Source of the DNA: QHVT01 sp036389275
GTDB lineage: Bacteria; Acidobacteriota; Thermoanaerobaculia; Gp7-AA8
Direction of reading: 5' to 3'
DNA length: 64,000 nt
NCBI GenBank assembly: GCA_036389275.1
Contig: DASVQE010000073.1
Span: 37,421-101,420 of the forward strand
The translations under genes were made by a program, and so were the position numbers. Numbering within the stretch: position 1 is the first letter of the stretch; each line of letters begins with the position of its first letter. The notes under the pieces are model-generated. The model had not been told where the DNA came from. It worked only from the letters and a program-made list of their open reading frames with translations, and did not search any database. This document shows positions 17,802-25,856 of this stretch, piece by piece.

Positions 17802-18935
17802 ATGAGCATGACCAAGCTTCACGGCCGCGCCTGGGTCGACGGCACGCTGCGCGACGACGTGCTCGTCACCATCGACGACGGCATCCTCGTCGACGTCGCG
17901 CAGGTGGCGCATGCGCCGGCCGATGCGGAGCGCGTCGGCGGGATTCTCGTGCCCGGCTTCATCGACGTGCACGTGCATGGCGGCGACGGCGCCGACTTCA
18001 TGGACGCGCACGAAGAAGGCATCGAGCGCATCCTCACCTTTCACGCGCGCAACGGAACTACCGCGTTGGCGGCGACGACGCTCTCGTCCTCGCGCGCCGA
18101 CCTGCAGACCGCGGTCGAGACGGCGCGGCGCGTGGCGGCGTCGAAGCCGCGCGGCGCGGAGATCGTGGCGCTGCATCTCGAAGGTCCGTTCATCAGCGCC
18201 GCGCGCGCCGGCGCGCAGGACCGCACCTCGATCCGGCCGGCCGACATTCACGAGCTGGCGGCGCTCATCGCCGAGGCGCCGCATCTGCGGTGGATGGTCA
18301 CGGTGGCGCCGGAGATCGAGGGCGTGCGCGCGCTGATCGAGCACTTCCGCGACCGCGTCCTTTTCTCCATCGGCCACACCAACTGCGATCACGCCGCGGC
18401 GGTAGCGGCGCTCGAATGGGGCGCGGCCCACTTCACCCATCTCTACAACGCCATGACCGGATTGCATCATCGCGATCCCGGCGTCGTCGGCGCGGCGCTC
18501 ACTTCCGCCGACGCCACCGCCGAGCTGATCGCCGACGGCATCCACGTCCATCCGGCGGCGCTGCGCGTGGCGGTGATGGCCATGCCCCATCGCATCGCCC
18601 TCGTCACCGACGCCATGCGCGCGGCCGGGCTGCCCGACGGCACGTACAAACTCTACGACTCCGACGTCATCGTGAAAGAGGGCGCGGCGCGGCTCGCCGA
18701 CGGCACGCTGGCCGGCAGCGTGCTGACCATGGCCGGCGCGGTGAAGAACATGATCGAGCTGGCCGGGCTGCCGTTCGACGCCGTCCTTCCGCTGGCCACC
18801 GAAGTGCCGGCGCGCATTGCGATGTGCGCCGACCGCAAAGGAAAAATCGAGACGCGCTACGACGCCGACCTGGTCGAGCTCACCGAGAAATTCGAGCCGG
18901 CGCGGGTCTGGGTGCGCGGAGAGCTGCTGGCGTGA
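17802..18935 (+). CDS. nagA: N-acetylglucosamine-6-phosphate deacetylase
   Basis: 377 residues from ATG 17802 (a second ATG is at 17808). PGFIDVHVHGGDGADFMD carries the metal-site HxH, HLEGPFI the Glu, GHTNCD and THLYNAM the later His ligands, and LVTDAM the catalytic Asp. It removes acetate from GlcNAc-6-P. It begins 13 nt after anmK, and its TGA overlaps the GTG of nagB. Confidence 0.95.
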   Translation: MSMTKLHGRAWVDGTLRDDVLVTIDDGILVDVAQVAHAPADAERVGGILVPGFIDVHVHGGDGADFMDAHEEGIERILTFHARNGTTALAATTLSSSRADLQTAVETARRVAASKPRGAEIVALHLEGPFISAARAGAQDRTSIRPADIHELAALIAEAPHLRWMVTVAPEIEGVRALIEHFRDRVLFSIGHTNCDHAAAVAALEWGAAHFTHLYNAMTGLHHRDPGVVGAALTSADATAELIADGIHVHPAALRVAVMAMPHRIALVTDAMRAAGLPDGTYKLYDSDVIVKEGAARLADGTLAGSVLTMAGAVKNMIELAGLPFDAVLPLATEVPARIAMCADRKGKIETRYDADLVELTEKFEPARVWVRGELLA

Positions 18936-19636
18936 TCTGGGAAACGTTCGCCGACGGCGATGCGCTCGCCGCGCGCGCCGCCGAGATGCTGCTCGCCGCG
19001 ATCCGCGAAGAGCCGCGCATGGTCCTCGGCCTGCCCACCGGCCGCTCGCCCATCGGCATGTACGAGCGCGTCGTGCGCGAATGCTCGCGCGAGTATCACT
19101 GCTTCCGCGACGTCACCACCTTCAATCTCGACGAGTACGTCGGCGTGCCGCGCGAGCATCCGGCCAGCTACTACACCTTCATGCGGCAGCACCTGTTCGA
19201 CCACGTCGACATGGACCCCTCGCACGCGCACATTCCCGACGGCAACGCGCCTGACCTCGAGGCCGAGTGCGCGCGCTACGAGCGCGAGCTCGCCGCCGCC
19301 GGCGGTCTCGGCCTCACCTTCCTCGGCCTCGGCCGCAACGGCCACATCGGCTTCAACGAGCCCGGCACGCCGCATGACTCGCGCACTCGCGTGGTCGAGC
19401 TGACCGAGTCGACGCGCAACGCCAACGCCGACCTCTTTCCCGGCGGCCGCGTCCCGACGCGCGCCATCACCATCGGCATCGCCACCATCCTCGAGTCGCG
19501 CGCCATCGTCCTGCTCGTCTCCGGCGAAGGAAAACGGGACGCCCTGCACCGCCTCGCCTCGGGCGAAGTGTCGGCGGAGTTTCCGGCGAGCGCGTTGTGG
19601 ACGCATGCGGATGTGACGGTGCTGGCTCAGAACTAG
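18932..19636 (+). CDS. nagB: Glucosamine-6-phosphate deaminase
   Basis: 234 residues from the GTG at 18932. Motifs: VLGLPTGRSP, FNLDEYVGVPREHPAS with the catalytic Asp, GLGRNGHIGFNEPG with the catalytic His, and LLVSGEGKRDAL. It converts GlcN-6-P to fructose-6-P and ammonia. It lacks the long allosteric C-terminus of the E. coli hexameric enzyme, so it is the short form. Confidence 0.95.
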   Translation: MIWETFADGDALAARAAEMLLAAIREEPRMVLGLPTGRSPIGMYERVVRECSREYHCFRDVTTFNLDEYVGVPREHPASYYTFMRQHLFDHVDMDPSHAHIPDGNAPDLEAECARYERELAAAGGLGLTFLGLGRNGHIGFNEPGTPHDSRTRVVELTESTRNANADLFPGGRVPTRAITIGIATILESRAIVLLVSGEGKRDALHRLASGEVSAEFPASALWTHADVTVLAQN

Positions 19637-19653
19637 CTACGGCTCAGAGCGTC

Positions 19654-20484
19654 ATGCGCGTGCTGAAGCGCGTCGCGCTCATCGGCGCGGCCATCCTGAT
19701 TCTCGCCGTCGCCTACCGCGTCCTCGGCGTCTACCGCTTTCACGCCGGCGACTGCACGGCCGGCGGGCCGCAGGCGTTCGCGCGCACGTATCCCTCGCAC
19801 CTCGTCGTGATGACGTACAACATCGAAGGGCATGCGGCGCTGCTCAAAAGCCAGCACATCGCCGAGATCGCCGAGACCATCCGCCGCTATCACCCCGACG
19901 TGGTCGGCCTCAACGAGGCGCATCGCTGGACGTGGCAGGCGCGCTTTCACGATCACGTCGGCGAGCTCGCGCGCCTGACCGGCATGCACGCCACCTTCGG
20001 CCGCAGCTACCGCTTCATGGGCGGCGAGTTCGGCAACGCCGTGCTCACGCGCGGCACCATCGTCTCGCAGCAAGTGCACGAGCTGCCGGGCACCGGCGAG
20101 CCGCGCACGATGCTCGAGACGGTGATCCGCGTCAACGGCGGCACGATCGATTTCTACGTCGGCCACACCTCCGCCTGGTCGCGCCTCGGCTCCGCGCCGC
20201 GCGCGCTGCAGCTGCGCTGCATGGACCAGCACGTGCGCGCCAGCCGCTATCCGTTCATCGTCACCGGCGATTTGAATGCGCCGCCGGAGAGTGCCGAGGT
20301 GGCGGCGTTTCTGCGCGATGGCATCGCGCGATTCGTGGGCGATCCGAAAGCGCCGTCGCACAAGCTGATGGAACAGCGCCTCGACTACATCCTCACCGAT
20401 CCCGGCTGGCGCGTGGTGCGCTCGCAGGTGCTCGACACCGGCCCGTCCGACCACCGTCCCGTCATCGCCGAGCTCGCACATTAA
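19654..20484 (+). CDS. Endonuclease/exonuclease/phosphatase-family hydrolase, membrane-anchored
   Basis: 276 residues from ATG 19654. One N-terminal hydrophobic helix (about 7-24) acts as anchor or signal peptide. The EEP fold shows MTYNIEG, GLNEAHRW, TGDLNAPP and the final SDHRPVIAEL, so the catalytic Asn, Glu, Asp and His are all present. The substrate may be DNA, a phospholipid or a sugar phosphate. It follows nagB by 17 nt and precedes a phospholipase D-type gene by 6 nt, a pairing often seen in lipid metabolism, which weakly favours a phospholipid substrate. Confidence 0.8.
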   Translation: MRVLKRVALIGAAILILAVAYRVLGVYRFHAGDCTAGGPQAFARTYPSHLVVMTYNIEGHAALLKSQHIAEIAETIRRYHPDVVGLNEAHRWTWQARFHDHVGELARLTGMHATFGRSYRFMGGEFGNAVLTRGTIVSQQVHELPGTGEPRTMLETVIRVNGGTIDFYVGHTSAWSRLGSAPRALQLRCMDQHVRASRYPFIVTGDLNAPPESAEVAAFLRDGIARFVGDPKAPSHKLMEQRLDYILTDPGWRVVRSQVLDTGPSDHRPVIAELAH

Positions 20485-20490
20485 TCATCC

Positions 20491-21816
20491 ATGAGAAAAC
20501 GTAACGATAATCATTTCCGAATCTGGCACGAGCACGGCGACACCTACGTCCACCTTCCGCTCATCCTCTTCCTCGGCCTGCTGCTGGCGCTGGTCGCCGT
20601 GACCACGCTCTACTGGTCGGTCAAGCGCAAGCCCGACTGCGTGCTGAGCGTGCGCAACCCGGGCGAGCTCGGCACGCTCATGCCGTCGCTGGTCGGCCTC
20701 ACGCAGTCGAGCCTCGATCCCGGCAACCGCGTCGAGGTGCTGCAGAACGGCGATCAGTTCTTTCCGCGCATCGCCCAGGACATCGCCGCCGCGCGCGAGA
20801 GCGTGCACATCGAGTCGTACATCTGGAGCGACGGCGTCGCCGCGCGGCAGCTCGCCACGCTGCTCGCGCAGAAAGCGCGCGAAGGCGTGGAAGTGCGGCT
20901 CATGGTCGACGGCTCCGGCGGCCGCTCGCTCAAAGGCGACGTGCAGAAGATGCTCGAGCAGGCCGGCGTGAAGGTCGCGCATTTCCATCCGTTCCGCTTC
21001 AGCAACCTCGGGCGGATGAACAACCGCGATCACCGCAAGCTGGTCATCGTCGACGGCCGCATCGGCTACACCGGCGGCTACGGCATCAGCGACCACTGGA
21101 CCGGCCACGCGCAGGACAAGGACCACTGGCGCGACACCGGCCTGCGCATCACCGGCCCGGCCGTGAACCGGCTGCAGGGCGCGTTCTGCGAGAACTGGAT
21201 CGAAGAGGTCGGCGCCATTCCGGCCGGCGACAAGTTCTTCCCAAAGCTGCCGCCGGCCGGCCCGTCGCCGACGCACGTGGCCTACACCTCACCGACCGGC
21301 AGCGTCTCGTCGGTGCAGGTGCTCTACTACATGGCCATCAAGGCAGCCAAACGCGAGATCATCATCCAGAACCCGTATCTGCTGCCCGACGACGAAGCGA
21401 TTCAGGCGCTCGAGGAAGCGGTGCGGCGCGGCGTCGACGTGCGCATCATGGTGCCGTCCGACGACGCCACCGACAGCGCGATCGTGCAGCACGCCAGCCA
21501 CCATCACTTCGGCACGCTGCTCAAGCGCGGCGTGAAGCTGTACGAATACCAGCCGACGCTGCTGCATCAGAAGGTCATGGTCATCGACGGGATCTGGTCG
21601 TGCGTCGGCTCGACGAATTTCGACGAGCGCTCGTTCCAGCTCAACGACGAGATCAACGTCGGCGTGCTCGATCCGGTTATCGCCGCGCAGCTCCGGGCCG
21701 CCTTCGCCGACGACCTCCGCTTCGCCAAAGAGCGGAAGTTCGACGAGTGGCAGCACCGCTCGATCTGGCACAAGCTCGAAGACGGGGTGGCATACTTGGG
21801 CCACTCGCAACTGTGA
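20491..21816 (+). CDS. Phospholipase D-family cardiolipin synthase-like protein
   Basis: 441 residues with one N-terminal transmembrane helix (about 24-43). Two HKD motifs are intact: HRKLVIVDGRIGYTGG near residue 180 and HQKVMVIDGIWSCVGSTNFD near 355. The fold and two-motif length fit bacterial cardiolipin synthase, which condenses phosphatidylglycerol, though a general phospholipase D cannot be excluded. Only one membrane helix is seen where classical ClsA has two. Confidence 0.85.
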   Translation: MRKRNDNHFRIWHEHGDTYVHLPLILFLGLLLALVAVTTLYWSVKRKPDCVLSVRNPGELGTLMPSLVGLTQSSLDPGNRVEVLQNGDQFFPRIAQDIAAARESVHIESYIWSDGVAARQLATLLAQKAREGVEVRLMVDGSGGRSLKGDVQKMLEQAGVKVAHFHPFRFSNLGRMNNRDHRKLVIVDGRIGYTGGYGISDHWTGHAQDKDHWRDTGLRITGPAVNRLQGAFCENWIEEVGAIPAGDKFFPKLPPAGPSPTHVAYTSPTGSVSSVQVLYYMAIKAAKREIIIQNPYLLPDDEAIQALEEAVRRGVDVRIMVPSDDATDSAIVQHASHHHFGTLLKRGVKLYEYQPTLLHQKVMVIDGIWSCVGSTNFDERSFQLNDEINVGVLDPVIAAQLRAAFADDLRFAKERKFDEWQHRSIWHKLEDGVAYLGHSQL

Positions 21817-21822
21817 TCGCTC

Positions 21823-22686
21823 ATGGCCACGCTTCCCGCCGAAGGACGCTGGTCGCTCCGGCTGCTGTCGGATGACGACGTCAAGGGCGCGCTGGAGTTT
21901 CTGCAGCGCGATCCGCTGATCCACGTCTATCTGATCTCGCGGCTGATCGAGGAGCGCACCGTCGCCGCGACGCAGCTCGTGGTGGTGCGCTACAACGGCG
22001 CCATCGTGCTGGTGGCCTCGCTGGCGACGAACATCGTCCTGGCCGGCGATCCATCCATCCCGCCCGACATCACCGACAGCGCCATCGCCCTGGTGGCCGA
22101 CCGCATCCTCACGCGCATGCTGCCGGTGCGCGCCATCATCTCGCCGGCCACGCTGGTCGAGTCGCTCTGGAACCAGCTTCGCACGCGCCTCGATCCGCCG
22201 ACCGTGGTGCGGCTCAACCAGCCGATCTACGCATTGCGCGGGCGCTTCGACTATCCCGACCTCACCGCCGCGCGCTACTCCACCATGCGCGATCTCGATC
22301 CGCTCGTGCCGGCCTGTGCCGCGATGCATAAGGAAGAGGTCGGAATCGACCCGCTCGAGCGCGACGCCGCCGGCTATCGCGAGCGCATCCGGGAGCTGAT
22401 CGAGAAGAAGCGCTCGGTGATTCTCGTCGCCGACGGACTCATCGCCTCGAAATGCGAGTACTCCGCGGTGACGCCGGAGGCAGTGCAACTGATGGGTGTC
22501 TGGACGCATCCGCGCTACCGCCGCCGCGGCCTCGGCCGCCTGCTGCTGCGCGAGGTTTGCGGCCACCTGGTCCGCAAGGGGAAGACCGTGACGCTCTTCG
22601 TCAACGACTTCAACCTGCCCGCCGTGGCCCTCTACGAATCCCTCGGATTCGAGCGCATCGGCGTCAATCGCGCGCTGATCTGGTAG
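21823..22686 (+). CDS. GNAT-family N-acetyltransferase with N-terminal DUF4081-type domain
   Basis: 287 residues. The first ~125 form an alpha/beta domain without a CoA site (LLSDDDVKGALEFLQRDP onward). The GNAT core follows, with VWTHPRYRRRGLGRLLL as the acetyl-CoA pyrophosphate loop and NDFNLPAVALYESLGFERIG. This two-part form is common in actinobacteria and acidobacteria, substrate unknown. It starts 6 nt after the phospholipase D gene. Confidence 0.8.
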   Translation: MATLPAEGRWSLRLLSDDDVKGALEFLQRDPLIHVYLISRLIEERTVAATQLVVVRYNGAIVLVASLATNIVLAGDPSIPPDITDSAIALVADRILTRMLPVRAIISPATLVESLWNQLRTRLDPPTVVRLNQPIYALRGRFDYPDLTAARYSTMRDLDPLVPACAAMHKEEVGIDPLERDAAGYRERIRELIEKKRSVILVADGLIASKCEYSAVTPEAVQLMGVWTHPRYRRRGLGRLLLREVCGHLVRKGKTVTLFVNDFNLPAVALYESLGFERIGVNRALIW

Positions 22687-22705
22687 GCCTCCGCACGGGC
22701 GCGGG

Positions 22706-22754
22706 CATTGCACAAATCGCATTGCCGCCTTGCAGTTCGCGGCGATGTGCAATG
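22706..22754 (+). promoter_or_regulatory. Inverted repeat upstream of the cold-shock gene
   Basis: CATTGCACA (22706-22714) and TGTGCAATG (22746-22754) are perfect 9-bp inverted repeats 31 nt apart. Inside the loop GCATTGCCGC (22719-22728) can pair imperfectly with GCGGCGATGTGC (22739-22750), giving a competing fold. As csp leaders are known for temperature-dependent folding, an RNA switch is possible; a DNA operator is the alternative. Confidence 0.5.
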
Positions 22755-22797
22755 TCGCAGTACGCGCCGTCCATTCGCGGCGCGTCGGAGGTATGAA

Positions 22798-23028
22798 ATG
22801 CCTGAAATCGGTGAAGTGAAGTGGTTCAACAACGACAAAGGTTACGGCTTCATCAAGCGCAGCACGGGTGAGGATGTCTTCGTCCATCACACCTCGATCC
22901 AGGCGTCGGGCTACCGGTCGCTGAACGAAGGTGAACGGGTCGAGTTCGATGTGAAGCAGGGTCCGAAAGGCCTGCAGGCCGAAAACGTCCGCCGCGCCGA
23001 AGGCGGCGCTCGCGAAGAAGCCCGTTGA
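22798..23028 (+). CDS. csp: Cold-shock-domain protein
   Basis: 76 residues from ATG 22798, preceded by GGAGG at 7 nt. The RNP1 motif KGYGFIK and RNP2 motif DVFVHHTSI are intact, after GEVKWFNNDKG. It ends with a short basic/Glu tail AEGGAREEAR beyond the typical 67-70 residues. It is expected to be an RNA chaperone in the cytoplasm. Confidence 0.95.
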   Translation: MPEIGEVKWFNNDKGYGFIKRSTGEDVFVHHTSIQASGYRSLNEGERVEFDVKQGPKGLQAENVRRAEGGAREEAR

Positions 23029-23038
23029 CGGATTGCCG

Positions 23039-23074
23039 TGTGTCGCGCGAGACGGAACCGTTTCGCGCGACACA
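23039..23074 (+). terminator. Hairpin terminator after the cold-shock gene
   Basis: TGTGTCGCGCGA (23039-23050) pairs with TCGCGCGACACA (23063-23074), and ACGG/CCGT inside extends the stem, leaving a tiny loop. It starts 11 nt after the stop codon. No U-tract follows, so it is either a GC-type terminator or an mRNA 3'-end stabiliser. Confidence 0.65.
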
Positions 23075-23087
23075 GGGTCGTGCGGGT

Positions 23088-23261
23088 CTACTCTTCGATC
23101 GTCGGCTGGACTCGTGAGGCGAAGAATGCGCCGAGCGCGCCGCCGACCGCTACCGCCGGCAGAGCCTGGCCATAGCCTTTCAGCGCGAGCACGATCGCAG
23201 CCACGCCTCCGGCCACGACGAAAAGCGAACGGAGAGCGATATCCTGGAGGTCGTATTTCAT
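23088..23261 (-). CDS. 57-residue membrane protein
   Basis: ATG 23261 to TAG 23088. The peptide begins MKYDLQDIALRSLF, contains a hydrophobic helix at about residues 13-27 and a glycine-rich second helix at about 33-49, and ends RVQPTIEE. The codon pattern (GC-rich third positions) is that of a real gene, and GGAG-like sequence is lacking upstream. It lies between csp and the convergent argS end. Function unknown. Confidence 0.5.
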   Translation of the reverse strand: MKYDLQDIALRSLFVVAGGVAAIVLALKGYGQALPAVAVGGALGAFFASRVQPTIEE

Positions 23262-23325
23262 TGGATTGTGGTGGCGGATTGGACGGCCGCCGCCGGGATT
23301 GTAGCACCCTGCACCAGACGCCCGT

Positions 23326-25269
23326 CTACATGCGCGCCGGCACCGGAATCCCTAGCAGCTCCATCGCCGCGGTCATGGTCCGGCGGAAGATTTCCGCGCA
23401 GACGGCGCGGCGCTGCCGCTCGGCCGGGTCCTTCTCATTGAGGATCGGATACTTGTGGTAGAAGCTGTTGAACTTCTGCGCGAGCTCGAGCAGGTACTGC
23501 GTCACGATCGAGAGCTCCAGTGAGTCGACGGCGCGGCGGATCGCGGCCGGCAGCTCGGCGCTGAGCCGCACCAGCTCCCACATGTCGTCGTTCAACCCCT
23601 GATGCAGCGTGAGGTCGTCGACCGCGCGCTCGTCGATGCGCGGATCGACGCCGCGCTCGCTCATCTTGCGGAAGATGTTCTGCACCCGCACCGTCGAATA
23701 CTGCAGGTACGGTCCGGAGTCGCCCTCGAACCGGAGGGCCTCGTCGAAGTCGAAGGCGATCACTTTGTTGCGGCCGTAGCGCAGCATGAAGTACCGAAGG
23801 GCGGCAATCGCGACCTGCCTCCCGACTTCATTCTGTCCTTCCGCCAGTTCGGCGTTCCGCTGCACGGCCTCGGTGGCCTTCGCCTCGAGCGCGTCGAGCA
23901 GATCGTCCGCCTTCACGCCGAGCCCCTTGCGTCCCGACATCTCCACGTACGCGCGCGACGCGTCGTCGTCCGAGATCTCCATGCCGAGCGCGCGCGCCGT
24001 CGCCGGCGTCAGCGCCACCATTTCGTACGCGAAGTGAATCGAGGCCTCCGCGGCCGACGCGCCCACCACCTGCCGCACGCCTTCCTTCACCACTTTCTGC
24101 AGGTACGCCTGGCGCGAGTCGATGACGTTCACCACGCGCGAGGCGCCGCCGAACTTCGGCGCCGACGGATCGCCGTCGTCCGCATGCGTCGTCTCCCACA
24201 GCACGTACTCGAACGGGAAGCGGCGGTAGCGGAAGGTGCGGTCGATGCGGCCGAGCTTCCAGAGCTGATACGCGATGTCCTTGCCGGTGTAGGTGACGGT
24301 GCCGTTCGAGCGCACCAGGATCTTGTCCGCCGTTTCCATCCCGGCGAACTCCTCGCTCTCGGAGAGCCTCATCACCCAGCAGCCCTTGTGCTTTCCTTCT
24401 TCCTCGTACACCACCGCGCCCGACTGCTTGAGCAGCTCGAAGGCGCGGTCCCAGAAGTGGAGGCCGATGATGTCGCTCTCCTTCGGCAGCAGGTCGTAGC
24501 GGATGCCGAGGCGCAGCATCGTCTGCAGGTGGCGCGTGACGATGGCGCGCGCGATCGTCGCCGCGAGCCGCGCCGTCTCGCCTTCCTGATGCTCGATGCG
24601 GTGCAGCGTCTCGCGCCGCCACTCGACCGCCTCCGGATGCTCGGCGTAGTACTGCGCCATCTTCGAGTAGAGGTCCCAGCAGACGTAGTCGAAGCGCGGC
24701 GACGAGGCGATCATCTGCTCGACGTCGGCGACGCTGCGTCCTTCCAGCCGCTCGAACGCGACCACGACGTCGGCCACCTGCACGCCGGTGTCGTCGATGT
24801 AGTTCTGCGTCTCGACGTGCTCGCCGAGCCACTTGCAGCAGCGGACGTACGTGTCGCCGAGGATCGAGTTGCGGAGGTGGCCGATGTGCGCGGCCTTGTT
24901 TGGATTGATGTTGGTGTGCTCGACGATGACGCGCGTGCCGCCCGCGCCCGGCGAGTCCATCACGCTGCGAAAGTGCGCGGCGGTGAAGGCGCCGCGGTCG
25001 AGCCGGAAGTTGAGATAGCCGGCGCCTTCGACCGTGACCGAGGCGACGAGCAGCGGCAGCTCGAGTCCGTTCGCGAGCTGCTCGGCGATCTCGCGCGGCT
25101 TGCGCCGCAGGGTCTTCGCCAACTCGAGCGGCAGCGGCGTAGCCAGATCGCCGAGGGCCAGCTTCGGCGGCGCCTGCAGCACGATGCGCTCGACGGCGTG
25201 GCCGAAGAGCGCCAGCACGCGCGAGCGCAGCGTGTCGGTGAGTTGCTGATGGATGTCTTCGAGAATCAT
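23326..25269 (-). CDS. argS: Arginyl-tRNA synthetase
   Basis: 647 residues from ATG 25269; the longer open frame would overlap the phosphatase gene. The N-terminal Add1 domain, the HIGH signature in KAAHIGHLRNS, YIDDTGVQVADV, the KMSKS-equivalent MSGRKGLGVKADDLLD, and the anticodon-binding domain from about residue 500 are present. The KMSKS lysine replaced by the SGRKG type is usual for many ArgRS. Its ATG overlaps the stop of the preceding gene (ATGA). Confidence 0.95.
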   Translation of the reverse strand: MILEDIHQQLTDTLRSRVLALFGHAVERIVLQAPPKLALGDLATPLPLELAKTLRRKPREIAEQLANGLELPLLVASVTVEGAGYLNFRLDRGAFTAAHFRSVMDSPGAGGTRVIVEHTNINPNKAAHIGHLRNSILGDTYVRCCKWLGEHVETQNYIDDTGVQVADVVVAFERLEGRSVADVEQMIASSPRFDYVCWDLYSKMAQYYAEHPEAVEWRRETLHRIEHQEGETARLAATIARAIVTRHLQTMLRLGIRYDLLPKESDIIGLHFWDRAFELLKQSGAVVYEEEGKHKGCWVMRLSESEEFAGMETADKILVRSNGTVTYTGKDIAYQLWKLGRIDRTFRYRRFPFEYVLWETTHADDGDPSAPKFGGASRVVNVIDSRQAYLQKVVKEGVRQVVGASAAEASIHFAYEMVALTPATARALGMEISDDDASRAYVEMSGRKGLGVKADDLLDALEAKATEAVQRNAELAEGQNEVGRQVAIAALRYFMLRYGRNKVIAFDFDEALRFEGDSGPYLQYSTVRVQNIFRKMSERGVDPRIDERAVDDLTLHQGLNDDMWELVRLSAELPAAIRRAVDSLELSIVTQYLLELAQKFNSFYHKYPILNEKDPAERQRRAVCAEIFRRTMTAAMELLGIPVPARM

Positions 25270-25856
25270 GTGAGGTTCCAGTGTTTCAGAATCCAGCGGT
25301 CCTGCCGCCATACGAACACGTTCATCGCCGCATTGTCCTGCGCGAAATGGCGCGAGGCCATGACCGGCAATTCGAGCAGCGCCGTCACGCCGATGCGGAT
25401 GGCCGTGCCGTGCGTGACCACGACCGCGCGCTCGGCGTCGATCGAGGCGAAGGCGCGCTCGAGCCGCAGCCGCACGTCCGCGTGCGACTCGCCGCCCGGA
25501 CAGGCGCACGACTCGTCATTGATCCAGCGTTGATACGTCTCCTCGTCCTCGCGCCGCACGTCGAGAAACGAGCGGCCTTCCCAGCCGCCGTAGTTCATCT
25601 CGCGCAGCTCCGGCAGTTGCACGATGTCGAGCTTCGTCGTCTCCGCGATCGCTTCCGCGGTCGACAGCGCCCGGCCGAGCGTCGAGGAGTAGAGCGCGGT
25701 CGGTTTGAGCTCGGCGATCCGCGCGGCCACGCGCCGCACCTGTTCGCGCCCGGCCTCCGACAGCTCGCTGTCGTTCCAACCCTGGGCGATGCCGGCGACG
25801 TTGTGCACGGTCTGCCCGTGACGGACGAGGATGAGCTGCTTCACGTCGCCCTTCAC
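25266..25856 (-). CDS. Histidine-phosphatase-superfamily protein (phosphoglycerate mutase-like)
   Basis: 196 residues. The catalytic LVRHGQT, the second arginine in SSTLGRALSTAE, the acid Glu in ELREMNYGGWEGRSF and the second His in VVVTHGTAIR are intact. The family includes cofactor-dependent phosphoglycerate mutases, CobC and broad phosphatases. A true dPGM seems unlikely since gpmI is adjacent and the protein is short. GTG start overlaps gpmI stop; ATGA overlap with argS. Confidence 0.85.
   Translation of the reverse strand: MKGDVKQLILVRHGQTVHNVAGIAQGWNDSELSEAGREQVRRVAARIAELKPTALYSSTLGRALSTAEAIAETTKLDIVQLPELREMNYGGWEGRSFLDVRREDEETYQRWINDESCACPGGESHADVRLRLERAFASIDAERAVVVTHGTAIRIGVTALLELPVMASRHFAQDNAAMNVFVWRQDRWILKHWNLT

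Noticed and set aside
23088..23261. Antisense RNA for csp
   Set aside because: The segment is downstream of csp and codes for a coherent peptide on the minus strand, so a small gene is a better reading.
21289..23307. A 672-residue open frame on the minus strand
   Set aside because: It is antisense to cardiolipin synthase, GNAT and csp genes with strong family motifs, and its composition (Arg/His/Asp-rich) is that of shadow frames in GC-rich DNA.
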